A DNA stretch of 64,000 bases. It comes from Sphingomonas sp. GTDB taxonomy: Bacteria > Pseudomonadota > Alphaproteobacteria > Sphingomonadales > Sphingomonadaceae. The position numbers and the translations under genes are program-made. Below the pieces are notes generated by a model. The model did no database searches, was not told the DNA's origin, and was given only the letters and a program-made list of their open reading frames with translations. Positions 33,797 to 45,441 of this stretch are shown here, piece by piece. The stretch covers positions 310,001-374,000 of the forward strand of contig QFPK01000001.1 of NCBI GenBank assembly GCA_003248865.1. The letters run 5' to 3'. Position 1 is the first letter of the stretch; every line of letters begins with the position of its first letter.

Positions 33797-34573
33797 CTAC
33801 AACGACGCCATGAACCGCGAAATTGCGGCGCCCAGCCGGGGGCGTACGGCATCGTGGAACAGCCAGTGCCCCACCCCTGCCCATTCCTCATAGTCGACCC
33901 GGGCGCCGGCGCTGGACAGCAGGCGGGCTGTCTTGCGGGAGACATCCGCAGGGACGATGCGGTCTTCGAGGCCGGTGATGACGAGGGTGGGCATTTTCAG
34001 TTTGGTGTAGTCGACGCGGCTGCCTTTGTCCGGATCGAGGAAGGGGGCTGCGAGCTGGGCGAGGACGGGGCCGGAATCCCAGGTGAGATCGGTGAGGGCA
34101 GGGCGGATTTCCGCTTCGGGGACGCCGTTGAACACCCCGAAGCGGGCGCTTTCCTCGTCCAGGAGGGTGGGTTGGTTCCACCAGCCCCATTTGCCGGTGA
34201 TGCCCCACATGGTGCGCAGCGTGGAGAGGCTGGTGGCGGAGGCTTGCATGGAGGGGGCGGAGGAGAGGAGGATGAGGCCTTTGGGCTGCACCTTTTCCGC
34301 CAGCAGCTGGGCGAGGATGCCGCCCATGCTGTGGCCCAGGATGACCGGGGCTTCGCCCATATCGGCGGCGTCCCGCTCCAGTGCGGCGAGATAGTTGGCG
34401 ATGCGCAGGCTGGAGAGCGGCGTGGGTGCGGGGCTGCCGGGCGGGACGTCGTGATGGGGCAGGGTGACGGCCGCGCTGCGGATCCCGGCCGGCTCCAGCT
34501 CTGCGCGGAGTTGCGCGAAGGTGGAAGGCCGGCTCCACATGCCGTGGATCATCAGGATCGGCGGCAGGCTCAT
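33797..34573 (-). CDS. Alpha/beta hydrolase
   Basis: A 258-residue serine hydrolase. LMIHGMWSRPSTF gives the oxyanion HG motif, GHSMGG the nucleophile elbow, GLEDRIVP the acid and GVGHWLF the catalytic His. No signal peptide, so cytosolic. It could be an esterase or lipase; the substrate is not evident. It follows maeB by 11 bases and is likely co-transcribed with it, while its stop faces the MFS gene stop six bases away. Confidence 0.88.
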   Translation of the reverse strand: MSLPPILMIHGMWSRPSTFAQLRAELEPAGIRSAAVTLPHHDVPPGSPAPTPLSSLRIANYLAALERDAADMGEAPVILGHSMGGILAQLLAEKVQPKGLILLSSAPSMQASATSLSTLRTMWGITGKWGWWNQPTLLDEESARFGVFNGVPEAEIRPALTDLTWDSGPVLAQLAAPFLDPDKGSRVDYTKLKMPTLVITGLEDRIVPADVSRKTARLLSSAGARVDYEEWAGVGHWLFHDAVRPRLGAAISRFMASL

Positions 34574-34584
34574 CTCTCAGTCCT

Positions 34585-36855
<2,271 letters not shown>

Positions 36856-36909
36856 TTCGCTGTCCGTCTCTCTTGTCTCGCGCCTCTCCACGGCTGATAG
36901 GCTCTCGGG

Positions 36910-39528
36910 ATGACGGCGGCAATTGCCACACCAACATATCAGCCACCGGGCCTTCAAGCTGCGGGAGGGCAGCCGCAGGGCACGCCGATGATGCAGCAGT
37001 ATCTGGCGCTGAAGGCCGAGGTGCCGTCCGCGCTGCTGCTGTTCCGCATGGGCGACTTTTATGAGCTGTTCCTGGAGGACGCAGGCATCGCGGCCGGGGC
37101 GCTGGACATCGCGCTGACGCACCGGGGCGAGCATCTGGGCAAGCCGCTGCCGATGTGCGGCGTGCCGATCCATGCGCATGAGGCCTATGTGGCGCGGCTG
37201 GTGAAAGCGGGCCATGCGGTCGCCATTGCGGAGCAGACGGAGGACCCGGCCGAGGCGAAGAAGCGCGGGTCCAAATCCATCGTGAACCGCGCCATCGTGC
37301 GGGTGATCACGCCGGGCACGCTGACGGAGGAGCGGCTGCTGGATGGGCGGCGCGCGAACTGGCTGCTGAGCCTGTTCCCGGGACCGGCGGAGGTGGGGCT
37401 GGCCTGGGCGGATATTTCCACGGGCGATCTGTGGCTTGGGGCGGTTTTACCTTCGGCCCTTGCGGATGAGATTGCACGCATTGGACCGGCCGAAGTGCTG
37501 GCCCCGGAAGGGGCCGGACATGCCGAGTTGCCGCGTGCGGCGTTCGACAGCGTAGCGGCAGAGAAGCGGTTGGCGGCGCGGTTGGGTGTGTCCACGCTGG
37601 ACGGGTTCGGGCAGTTCCCGCGCGCCGCCTTGGCGGCGGCTGGCGGCCTGTTGTCGCATATCGAGATGACGGCGCGGGGGGCGGCCGTGCTGCTGAAGCC
37701 GCCCCGGCTGCATCTGCCCGGCGCCGCGATGGCGATCGACGGGGCCACGCGCCGCAGCCTGGAGCTGACCGACGGGCCGACCAGCCTGCTGGCGGCCATC
37801 GACCTGACCGTCACGGCGGGCGGCGGGCGGCTGCTGGCAGGCGAACTGGCGGCGCCGCTGGCGAATCTGCGGGCCATCGAGGACCGGCTGGATCTGGTGC
37901 AATGGTTCGCGGCCGATGCCGACCTGCGGGATGAGGCGCGGCGAATCCTGAAGGCCGCGCCCGATCTGGCGCGGGCGTTGGGGCGTATTGCCGCAGGGCG
38001 GGGTTCTCCGCGCGATCTGGCCGCGCTGAGGGATGGCCTGCGCGCAGCGCGGGGGCTGGGCGGGCTGCTCGATTCGGCGTCGGCCGGTGGCGCGCCGCCC
38101 GCGCTCGATCCTCTGCGGATGGGATTGGAACCGCCGTCGGCGCTGCTTGCCCTGCTGGAGGCGGCGCTGGTGGAAAGCCCGCCGTTGCAGCCCAATGACG
38201 GCGGGGTGATCCTGCCCGGCTATGACGCAGCGCTGGATGAGCTGCGCCTGCTTGCCGCCGACAGCCGGGCCGCGATTGCGGCGCTGGAAGGCGACCTGCG
38301 CGCGCGGACGGGCGTGCAGACGCTGCGGGTGAAGCACAACAATGTGATCGGCTATCATGTGGAGGTCGCGCCCAAGGCGGCCGACCCGTTGATGGCCGAT
38401 CCCGGTTTCTTCCACCGCCAGACGCTGGGCAACGCCATGCGCTTCGATACCGAGGCGCTGAGGGGCCTTGCGAGCCGCATCGCGCAGGCACAGGCCCATG
38501 CGCTGGCGGCTGAGGCCGCGCATCTGGAGACGATGCGCGCGGACGTGCTGGCGACGGCTGCCGTCATCGGACGAGTGGCGGATGCGCTGGCGGCGCTGGA
38601 TCGGGCCTCGGCCTTGGGTGAGCTGGCTGTGCGTGAGGGGCTGGTGCGGCCGCGCCTGACGCAGGGGATGGAGTTCCGCATCGTCGCCGGCCGGCATCCG
38701 GTGGTGGAGGCGGCGCTCAGGCGGAAGGGCGAGGCCTTCGTGCCCAACGATTGCGCGCTGGAGGGCGAGGCGCGGGTGTGGCTCGTCACCGGGCCGAACA
38801 TGGGCGGCAAATCCACCTTCCTCCGGCAGAATGCACTGATTGCGGTGCTGGCGCAGGCGGGCAGCTTTGTGCCTGCGGCGGAAGCGACCATCGGGCTTGT
38901 CGACCGGCTCTACAGCCGGGTCGGCGCCTCCGACAGTCTGGCCGAGGGGCGTTCGACCTTCATGGTGGAGATGGTGGAAACCGCCGCGATCCTGAACGGC
39001 GCGACTGGGCGGTCCCTGCTGCTGCTGGATGAAGTGGGGCGCGGCACCGCCACATGGGACGGGCTGGCGCTGGCCTGGGCGATCCTGGAATCCATCCACG
39101 ACCGCATCGGCGCCCGCGCTTTGTTCGCCAGCCATTATCATGAGCTGGCGGCGCTGAAGGCGCGGCTGGACGGGCTTTCGCTGCGCACCATGAAGGCGCG
39201 GCAATGGCAGGGCGATCTCGTCTTCCTTCATGAAGTGGGCGAGGGCGCGGCGCCCGGCAGCTTTGGCCTGGATGTGGCGCGGCTGGCGGGCGTGCCGGCC
39301 GATGTGCTGGCGCGCGCGGGCGAAATTCTGGGCAAGCTGGAGAAAGGCGAGGCCGGGCGCGGCGCGAAAGAGGCGCTGTCTGACCTGCCGCTGTTCGCGG
39401 CGGCCCCAGTGGCGCCGCCGCCTGCGGATGGCCTTCGCGCCCGGCTGGCGGATATCCAGCCGGACAGCCTGACGCCCCGCGCCGCGCTGGACCTGCTTTA
39501 CGAACTGAAATCCTTGGCCGATGATTAG
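36910..39528 (+). CDS. mutS: DNA mismatch repair ATPase MutS
   Basis: Mismatch recognition protein, 872 residues. The N-terminal mismatch-binding domain has LLFRMGDFYELFLEDA, which includes the conserved F-x-E (Phe wedge) region; the C-terminal ATPase has Walker A GPNMGGKST (about 628-636), Walker B LLLDEVGRGT and the FASHYHEL signature. Full length, no sign of decay. Overlaps the following L,D-transpeptidase gene by eight bases. Confidence 0.97.
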   Translation: MTAAIATPTYQPPGLQAAGGQPQGTPMMQQYLALKAEVPSALLLFRMGDFYELFLEDAGIAAGALDIALTHRGEHLGKPLPMCGVPIHAHEAYVARLVKAGHAVAIAEQTEDPAEAKKRGSKSIVNRAIVRVITPGTLTEERLLDGRRANWLLSLFPGPAEVGLAWADISTGDLWLGAVLPSALADEIARIGPAEVLAPEGAGHAELPRAAFDSVAAEKRLAARLGVSTLDGFGQFPRAALAAAGGLLSHIEMTARGAAVLLKPPRLHLPGAAMAIDGATRRSLELTDGPTSLLAAIDLTVTAGGGRLLAGELAAPLANLRAIEDRLDLVQWFAADADLRDEARRILKAAPDLARALGRIAAGRGSPRDLAALRDGLRAARGLGGLLDSASAGGAPPALDPLRMGLEPPSALLALLEAALVESPPLQPNDGGVILPGYDAALDELRLLAADSRAAIAALEGDLRARTGVQTLRVKHNNVIGYHVEVAPKAADPLMADPGFFHRQTLGNAMRFDTEALRGLASRIAQAQAHALAAEAAHLETMRADVLATAAVIGRVADALAALDRASALGELAVREGLVRPRLTQGMEFRIVAGRHPVVEAALRRKGEAFVPNDCALEGEARVWLVTGPNMGGKSTFLRQNALIAVLAQAGSFVPAAEATIGLVDRLYSRVGASDSLAEGRSTFMVEMVETAAILNGATGRSLLLLDEVGRGTATWDGLALAWAILESIHDRIGARALFASHYHELAALKARLDGLSLRTMKARQWQGDLVFLHEVGEGAAPGSFGLDVARLAGVPADVLARAGEILGKLEKGEAGRGAKEALSDLPLFAAAPVAPPPADGLRARLADIQPDSLTPRAALDLLYELKSLADD

Positions 39529-40669
39529 CGCGATGCGTTCGATTGTGATCGCCCTGTTGATAGCAGCGCCCGCCTCGGCGCAGGCGGTCTGGACCGAAGC
39601 CGCGGCGCGTGAGACGCTCGCCGAGGTTCAGGCCTCGGCAGCGGAAGGGCTGACGCCTGCAGACTATGCGCCGGACAGGCTGGAAGCCGCGCTGGCGACC
39701 GGCGATCTCGCCACGATTTCGCTGGCGGCCGAGCAAAGCTGGATGGCGCTGGCGAAGGATTATGCTGCAGGGCGCACGCCGGAGGCCGCCCGCGTCGGCT
39801 GGAAGTCGCCGCCGCCCCGCTCGGATGCGGACTGGCTGAAGGCCAGACTGGCCGCAGGCCTCGAAGCCGGATCGGCCGGTGCCGCGCTGAAGGCGTTGCT
39901 GCCTACCCATCCCTGGTACGGAAAGCTGAAGGAGGGCCTGCCCGCCGCGACGGACCCCGCCGCTCGTGCCCGGCTGCGCGCCAACCTCGATCGCTGGCGC
40001 TGGATGCCGCGTCAGATGGGCGACCGCTATCTGATGGCGAACATCCCCTCGTTCGAAGTCGACCTGTGGGACGGCGGCAAGCCCATCGCCCGCCACAAGA
40101 TCATCGTCGGCAAGCCCAACACGCCGACGCCGCAATTCTCGGCCGTCGCCACCGCCGTGATCATCAACCCGGACTGGACGCTGCCCCAAAGCATCGTGAA
40201 GGAATCGGTCGGCTCACTGATCCGCCGCAGCCCCGGCGCCGCCCGCGCACGCGGATACCGCTGGACCACCGGCGCAGACGGCCAGCTGAACGTCACCCAG
40301 CTGCCCGGCGCCAACAACTCACTGGGCACGCTGAAGATCGAGATGCCCAACCCCTACGCCATCTATTTCCACGACACCCCCGCCAAGCAGCTGTTCGCGA
40401 AACCCGTCCGCGCCTTCTCCCACGGTTGCATGCGCACCCAGGGCATCCTGGGCCTGGCGCTGCGCCTGCTGGAAGACCAGCCGGACTGGACCGCCGCCCG
40501 CATCGACGAAACCGCTGCCCACAATGAAACGGTGCGCGTGCCGCTGACGACGCAGATCCCCGTGCACATCGCCTATTTCACCGTGCTGCCGGACCGGAAC
40601 GGGGTGCTGGCGACACACCCCGATATCTATGGGCGGGATGCGCCGGTGATTGCGGCGCTGAAAGGGTAG
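39521..40669 (+). CDS. Secreted L,D-transpeptidase (YkuD domain)
   Basis: Periplasmic enzyme making 3-3 cross-links in peptidoglycan or attaching proteins to it. The 382-residue protein has a signal peptide (MRSIVIALLIAAPASAQA), a helical middle region and a C-terminal YkuD domain. Catalytic motif: YFHDTP, then AFSHGCMR with the nucleophile Cys at about residue 303. The start overlaps mutS by eight bases; ATG at 39533 is an alternative that sits right at the signal peptide. A repeat copy follows 12 bases after the stop. Confidence 0.9.
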   Translation: MISAMRSIVIALLIAAPASAQAVWTEAAARETLAEVQASAAEGLTPADYAPDRLEAALATGDLATISLAAEQSWMALAKDYAAGRTPEAARVGWKSPPPRSDADWLKARLAAGLEAGSAGAALKALLPTHPWYGKLKEGLPAATDPAARARLRANLDRWRWMPRQMGDRYLMANIPSFEVDLWDGGKPIARHKIIVGKPNTPTPQFSAVATAVIINPDWTLPQSIVKESVGSLIRRSPGAARARGYRWTTGADGQLNVTQLPGANNSLGTLKIEMPNPYAIYFHDTPAKQLFAKPVRAFSHGCMRTQGILGLALRLLEDQPDWTAARIDETAAHNETVRVPLTTQIPVHIAYFTVLPDRNGVLATHPDIYGRDAPVIAALKG

Positions 40670-40681
40670 GGCGCGGGGGGG

Positions 40682-40908
40682 TTTTGCCTCCGGCGGGCAG
40701 GGAAATGATTTCCCTGCACCCTCTATGTTGGCGTTGCGCTCCCACTCCAAAGTCGCGCGTGTGACTTGATTTGATTGCCTGCGGCGCTGGAGCTTGCTGG
40801 CGCCGCAGGCAGTAGTCTCCTCCGCCAGCACAAACTCGACGAGTGGCATAGAAATGTGGGTGCAGGGAGCACGGCTCCCTGCCGGGGTGAAGGGGCAGAG
40901 CCCCTTCG
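40682..40908 (+). repeat. Structured intergenic repeat, copy 4
   Basis: Starts GTTTTGCCTCCGGCGGGC and has all four palindromes: GGGAAATGATTTCCC, GCCTGCGGCGC ... GCGCCGCAGGC, GCAGGGAGCACGGCTCCCTGC and GAAGGGGCAGAGCCCCTTC. It separates two convergent genes, both encoding L,D-transpeptidase-fold proteins, and ends eight bases before the second one's stop. Confidence 0.88.
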
Positions 40909-40916
40909 AACCTCAC

Positions 40917-41522
40917 TCAGGCGATATCGAACCGCCCTGCGTACAGCAGCCGCCCCGGCCCGAGCCGGCTCAGTACTTCATCCAGGCTGCCGTTGGTTTC
41001 GTCGAAGGCGAAGCAGCCTTCGGAGCGGCCGATTTTGCCGTGCTGGCGCACCATGTCGTTGGAGACATACCAGGCGCCGTGGATGACGATGGCGCGGGCT
41101 TCGGCATTGTTGTTGCTGGGGTCCAGCCCGATCAGGCGTTGGGAGCGGCCGTGCTTGCCGCTGTAGTAGCTGGCGGTGAGGTAGCCGCCGGGCGAGGAGG
41201 CGTTGGAGCCGAAATCGTTGGAGAAGCGCTCCACCCAGCCGCTGTGGTCCGGATCTGAACCGCGACCGTGGCTGACGAGGTGGCTCGTGGCGCGGCCGCT
41301 GGCCATGTCCACGAGATAGAAGCGCTGCGACTTGGAGGGCGAGGCGAAGTCCGCGATTCCCACCAGATCGCGGTGCAGGGTGGCGTTGCCGTGCTTCTGC
41401 AGGCCTTCGCGCGCGACCTCTGCGAGGCTGCGGCCGGAGGCGGCGAACGCGGGGGCCGCGCTGAGGGCGGCTGCTGCGCCGAGCAGGGCCCGGCGGGACA
41501 TCGAGATGGGGCGACCGTTCAT
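40917..41522 (-). CDS. Murein L,D-transpeptidase catalytic-domain family protein
   Basis: A 201-residue secreted protein with a Tat-like signal (MSRRALLGAAAALSAAPAFA). The mature part shows the family motifs YLVDMASGRATSHLVSHGRG, GGYLTASYYSGKHGRS, AIVIHGAWYVS and GRSEGCFAF. The Cys in SEGC is the expected nucleophile and H in IHGA its partner. Start ATG at 41522 gives a few residues before the twin arginines. Convergent with the other L,D-transpeptidase gene at 39521. Confidence 0.85.
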   Translation of the reverse strand: MNGRPISMSRRALLGAAAALSAAPAFAASGRSLAEVAREGLQKHGNATLHRDLVGIADFASPSKSQRFYLVDMASGRATSHLVSHGRGSDPDHSGWVERFSNDFGSNASSPGGYLTASYYSGKHGRSQRLIGLDPSNNNAEARAIVIHGAWYVSNDMVRQHGKIGRSEGCFAFDETNGSLDEVLSRLGPGRLLYAGRFDIA

Positions 41523-41690
41523 TGCCGGGGAGATAACGGCGGGCGCGGGGCATGGGGCAAGCAACTATCGGCAAGCCGTGGGTCAGCATCGGCAGGCCGA
41601 GCGTTTGCCGTGGAACCTTGCCGCTTTTCGCAGGTCTCGGGCTGGGCTGGGGGGCGCTAGGCATCGGCTTCCCGCAAGGAAAGGCTGGAT

Positions 41691-42680
41691 ATGCGCGCCA
41701 TTGTTGCCGAGACGCTCGAGTCCCTGGAATCTTATGCGGCGCGGGAGGTTCCGGCACCCGATGTCGGGCCGGGGCAGGTGCGCATCCGGGTGGCGGCCTG
41801 CGGGGTCGGCTATGTCGATTCGCTGGTCGCGCTGGGGCGGTATCAGGTGAAGCCGCCGCTTCCGCATGTGCCGGGGCAGGAGGTGGCAGGCATCGTGGAG
41901 GCGCTGGGGGAGGGCGTGACGGGGCTAGCGATCGGCCAGCGCGTGGCAGCGATGGCGCCGCGGGCTTTCGCGGAGCTGGTGGTGGCGCCCGCGCCGATGG
42001 TGTGGGCCATTCCCGACAATCTGCCGTTCAGCGAGGCTGCCAGCCTGCCGCTGAATTATCTGACGGCCCTGCATGGCTTGAAGGACCGCGCCCGGCTGGC
42101 GGCGGGCGAGACATTGCTGGTGATGGGGGCGGCTGGCGGCGTGGGGTCTGCAGCCGTGCAGTTGGGCAAGGCGCTTGGTGCGCGCGTGGCGGCCGTGGCG
42201 TCGACGGCAGAGAAGCGGGCATTTGCGTCGGCGCAGGGTGCGGATGCCGTTCTTGATACCGAGCCGGACGGCTGGCGGGATCGGTTGAAGGCGGCCTGTG
42301 GCGGGAAGGGGCCGGATGTTGTGTTCGACCCCGTGTGCGGGCCGTTGTTCGAGTTGGCCTTCCGTTCGCTTGGCTGGCGGGGGCGGCATCTGGTGGTGGG
42401 GTTTGTGGGCGGGCCGATTCCCGCGCTTCCGGCCAACCTGACGCTGATGAAGGGGGCGGCGCTGATCGGGGTGGATGTGCGCCAGCATCTGTTGTTCGAC
42501 GGGCGCGAGGTGCCGGGGCAGATGGCGGAACTTCTGGAGCTGGCGGCGGCCGGCCGCATCCGGCCGGCCGTGGGCGCGGTGCATGAGTTCGCGGACTTCG
42601 GAGGCGCCCTGAATGCGGCGATTTCCGGGAAGGGCCTTGGCAAGGTGGTGTTGCTGGTGGGCGGCGAGGGGCTTGCCTGA
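41691..42680 (+). CDS. NADPH:quinone oxidoreductase-family protein
   Basis: A 329-residue MDR-superfamily reductase without the catalytic zinc. AACGVGYVDSLVALGRYQ and PHVPGQEVAGIVEALGEGV are the GroES-like domain; LLVMGAAGGVGSAAVQLGKALGA is the NADPH-binding Rossmann loop. It uses NADPH to reduce quinones or enones; the exact substrate is unknown. The manganese riboswitch begins 25 bases after its stop. Confidence 0.9.
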   Translation: MRAIVAETLESLESYAAREVPAPDVGPGQVRIRVAACGVGYVDSLVALGRYQVKPPLPHVPGQEVAGIVEALGEGVTGLAIGQRVAAMAPRAFAELVVAPAPMVWAIPDNLPFSEAASLPLNYLTALHGLKDRARLAAGETLLVMGAAGGVGSAAVQLGKALGARVAAVASTAEKRAFASAQGADAVLDTEPDGWRDRLKAACGGKGPDVVFDPVCGPLFELAFRSLGWRGRHLVVGFVGGPIPALPANLTLMKGAALIGVDVRQHLLFDGREVPGQMAELLELAAAGRIRPAVGAVHEFADFGGALNAAISGKGLGKVVLLVGGEGLA

Positions 42681-42705
42681 CAGCCGAAGCCGCATTAGGA
42701 GCGCC

Positions 42706-42931
42706 TCACCCGTTGGGGAGTAGCATCCGGCGAGACAGCCGGGGTGGCGTCAACAGGCTCGTGCCCGAAACTTGATTCGGCCCCGAAACTTGATTCGGCC
42801 CCGAAACTTGATTCGGCACGTGGCGCCATCGGCGGATCGATCCTGAAGGACTGATCCGCATTGCGAGACCATCGCCGTTCGCCCCCACGCCGGGTGGCGG
42901 TGAACGCATGTCTCGCGCGCCCGGTGGAGCC
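42706..42931 (+). promoter_or_regulatory. yybP-ykoY manganese riboswitch upstream of mntP
   Basis: The leader opens with CACCCGTTGGGGAGTAGC, contains GGCGTCAACAGGCTCG, the GCGAGACC element and closes with GAACGCATG ... CGCGCCCGGTGGAGCC, the conserved 5' and 3' blocks of the yybP-ykoY class. The motif ends eight bases before the mntP start, consistent with Mn-dependent control of mntP translation or transcription. The arm between GGCTCGTGC and GCACGTGGC holds three tandem hairpins rather than one (42765-42816). Confidence 0.85.
42765..42816 (+). repeat. Triplicated 16-nt hairpin inside the Mn riboswitch
   Basis: CCGAAACTTGATTCGG occurs three times (42765, 42783, 42801) with CC spacers, period 18. 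Each unit is itself a hairpin with a 5-bp stem CCGAA / TTCGG. Outer GTGC and GCAC would pair around all three. Identity of the units indicates recent slippage or duplication. Confidence 0.9.
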
Positions 42932-42938
42932 TGTTGCC

Positions 42939-43508
42939 ATGACCCCGATTGCCATTCTGATTCTGTCTCTGAGCATGTCCACCGACGCCTTCGCCGCCGC
43001 CGTGGGGCGTGGGGCCGCACATCGGCCGAGCCTGCCGGTTGCCCTGAAATGGGGGCTGGTGTTCGGGGTGGTGGAAGCCATCACCCCGCTGATCGGCTAT
43101 GGGCTGGGCTCCATCGCGGCCGATTATGTGCAGGCGGTCGATCACTGGATCGCCTTCATCCTGCTGGCGCTGGTGGGCGGCCATATGGTGAAGGAATCCT
43201 TCGAGGCGCCCGAAGAGGTGAACGAGGAAGAGGCGCCCAAGCGCGGCGGCCCGCTGGGGCTGGTGCTGACCGCCATCGGCACCAGCATCGATGCCGCAGC
43301 CGTGGGGGTGGGGCTTGCCTTCATCGGGGTGAACATCTGGGTGGTGGCCGCGGCGATCGGCTTTTCAACCTTCGTGCTGACGACGATCGGCATGATGATC
43401 GGCGGCGCGGTCGGTGCGCGTTTCGGCAAGAAGGCGGAACTGCTGGGCGGGATCGCGCTGATCGGGATCGGCACGCTGATCCTCGCCGAGCATATGGGCT
43501 GGCTCTGA
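42939..43508 (+). CDS. mntP: Manganese efflux pump MntP
   Basis: Inner-membrane Mn exporter, 189 residues, six helices in two repeats. The signature SLSMSTDAFAAAVGRG in the first helix and TAIGTSIDAAAVGVG in the fourth contain the aspartates needed for transport. A hydrophilic loop (ESFEAPEEVNEEEAPKRGG) separates the halves. Start ATG at 42939 directly follows the riboswitch; the 26 codons of open frame before it belong to the leader. Confidence 0.95.
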   Translation: MTPIAILILSLSMSTDAFAAAVGRGAAHRPSLPVALKWGLVFGVVEAITPLIGYGLGSIAADYVQAVDHWIAFILLALVGGHMVKESFEAPEEVNEEEAPKRGGPLGLVLTAIGTSIDAAAVGVGLAFIGVNIWVVAAAIGFSTFVLTTIGMMIGGAVGARFGKKAELLGGIALIGIGTLILAEHMGWL

Positions 43509-43530
43509 GAGACTGGCCTTTGGGCCGGCG

Positions 43531-45201
43531 CTATTGCTGGTAACGGATGACCTTGCCGGGCAGCGCGCCCGTCACCTTGCCGCCGTCGACCGCGAGCTGG
43601 CCGTTCACCCACACTTTGTCGATTCCCGTGGAATATTGGGCCGGCTTTTCGAAGGTGGCGTTGTCCTGCACCTTTTCCGGATCGAACAGCACCAGATCTG
43701 CCGCCATGCCGGGCGCGATGCGGCCGCGATCATAAAGCCCCAGCCGGTTCGCGGGCGCGAGCGACATGCGGTGGATCGCATCCTCCAGCGTCAGCACCTT
43801 TTCCTCGCGCACATATTTCGCCAGCACACGGGGGAAGGCGCCATAGCCGCGCGGGTGCGCGCCCTCGCCGTCGCGGGTCGGGCTGACGGGGCTTGAGTCC
43901 GTCTCGATGAAGACGAAGGGCGCTTTCAGGGCCAGATGCTTCTGCTCTTCGTTCATGCTGGCCGGGGTCACGAAGACGCCGCCTGTAGCGATGGTGTCGA
44001 ACAGGAAGGTCCACGGATCCTTGCCGCGCTTTTCGGCTGCTTCGGCGAGGTTCAGGCCGACGAGATCGGTGCCCGCCTCTCCGGAGACGATCAGCACATT
44101 GCGCCAGTCCCGGCCGACATGGTCGTACCAGTTTTCCCAGCTGCGGTCGTCGCTTTCGACGATGCGGCGCAGCTCTGCGCGGAGTTTGGGGCTTTTCAGC
44201 TTTGCGAAGAACGGCTTGGCGCCATCGGCAAAATAGGAGGGCGGCACGAAGGCGGTCAGCGTGATGCCGTTGCGCACATAGGGGTAGATGTCCGTCGTGA
44301 CATCCTGCCCCTTGGCGCGGGCGTCTGCGATGAGCGCCAACGCGTCGGCCATCAGCGGCCAGTTGCGCACCCCGGCTGCCTTCAGGTGATAGATATGCAC
44401 CGGGATGCCGGCCGCTTTGCCGATGGCGAGCGCCTCCTGGATGGCCGGGATCAGCTGCGCGCTTTCGTTGCGCATATGGGTGGCATAGATGCCGCCGAAC
44501 GGTGCCACGGCCTTTGCCAGTTCCACCAGTTCGTCCGTGCTCTGGTAGGATCCCGGCGGGTAGATCAGTGCGGTGGTCAGGCCTGCGGCGCCGTCCTGCA
44601 TGGCTTCCACCACCAGCGCCTTCATCTGTGCCAGTTCGGCGGATGTCGGCTTGCGGTCGGCATCCCCCATCACCACCTGCCGGACCTGCGCGGCCCCCAC
44701 CAGATGCACCATGTTGAGCGGCACGCCATGGGTTTCCAGGATGCGGAAATAATCCGCATAGCTTTTCCAGCGCAGTGGCTTGCCCGCGACCATCAGCGGC
44801 TGGGGCAGGGTGAAATCATTCTGTGGCGCCATGGAGCCGCCCTCGCCGCTGAGGTGGGTGGTGATGCCCTGCGTCAGCTTCGAGGCGGCGGCGGTGGGAT
44901 CGACCAGATAGGTCGTGGTTTCCTGCCCCATCAGATCGATGAAGCCCGGGGACAGCGCCTGCCCGCCGGCGTCGATCAGGCGGGCGGCTCTCGCGGTATC
45001 CGGCGTGCCGGTGCCGACCCAGGCGATGCGGCCGTCCTTGATGGCGACGGCGCCCCGGTACCAGGGGCTTCCGGTGCCGTCGACGATACGGGCGTTGGTG
45101 ATGAGCATGTCCCATTCGGGCGATTTCGCCGGTGCGGGCGACCCCAGCAGCAGCTGGAGGCAGGCAACGGCCGTGAGCAGGAGCCTTGGTGCACGCATCA
45201 T
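43531..45201 (-). CDS. N-acyl-D-amino-acid deacylase family amidohydrolase (1)
   Basis: Secreted amidohydrolase, 556 residues, signal peptide MMRAPRLLLTAVACLQLLLGSPAPA. It belongs to the D-aminoacylase group: ITNARIVDGTGSPWY, YATHMRNESAQL, HIYHLKAAG and FIETDSSPVSP (catalytic Asp) are in place. The usual metal motif HxH after GFID is replaced: here GFIDLMGQ, so M91 and Q93 stand at those positions; and the GNCG cysteine segment is GEGG. It is therefore a metal-site-variant subfamily. Divergent from the XRE-cupin gene across 240 bases, with AT-rich operator-like motifs between. Confidence 0.88.
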   Translation of the reverse strand: MMRAPRLLLTAVACLQLLLGSPAPAKSPEWDMLITNARIVDGTGSPWYRGAVAIKDGRIAWVGTGTPDTARAARLIDAGGQALSPGFIDLMGQETTTYLVDPTAAASKLTQGITTHLSGEGGSMAPQNDFTLPQPLMVAGKPLRWKSYADYFRILETHGVPLNMVHLVGAAQVRQVVMGDADRKPTSAELAQMKALVVEAMQDGAAGLTTALIYPPGSYQSTDELVELAKAVAPFGGIYATHMRNESAQLIPAIQEALAIGKAAGIPVHIYHLKAAGVRNWPLMADALALIADARAKGQDVTTDIYPYVRNGITLTAFVPPSYFADGAKPFFAKLKSPKLRAELRRIVESDDRSWENWYDHVGRDWRNVLIVSGEAGTDLVGLNLAEAAEKRGKDPWTFLFDTIATGGVFVTPASMNEEQKHLALKAPFVFIETDSSPVSPTRDGEGAHPRGYGAFPRVLAKYVREEKVLTLEDAIHRMSLAPANRLGLYDRGRIAPGMAADLVLFDPEKVQDNATFEKPAQYSTGIDKVWVNGQLAVDGGKVTGALPGKVIRYQQ

Positions 45202-45248
45202 TATGGGAACCTCCCCGCAGCTGGATCGTGACGTGTGTTCAGTTTACG

Positions 45249-45293
45249 GAAAAAATTTTCTTCATCAACATTGATATACCAAATTAGAAAAAT
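45249..45293. promoter_or_regulatory. AT-rich operator-like region, deacylase 1 / XRE-cupin
   Basis: Contains the palindrome GAAAAAATTTTC (45249-45260) and AAATTAGAAAAAT (45281-45293) in otherwise GC-rich DNA. The 13-mer is identical to one at 58887-58899 upstream of the second deacylase and the large TonB receptor. The position between two divergent genes fits a control region. Likely binding by the XRE-cupin protein is inference. Confidence 0.5.
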
Positions 45294-45441
45294 ATCGGCA
45301 CTATCCGGCCAATCGGATCAATCAATGAAAGTTTACGCCTGTGGGCGGTTGCCTTGGCCCGGGTCCGCTCATAGTCTGATGCCAGTCTGAGAGCTGGTCA
45401 TGCGGGTGCAGAAGGCCCTGCTGGGCCGGCAGGAGAAGAAG

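Noticed and set aside
42765..42816. Three regular repeats considered as a tiny CRISPR array
   Set aside because: Spacers are only two bases and constant, units are hairpins inside a riboswitch; no cas genes in the window.
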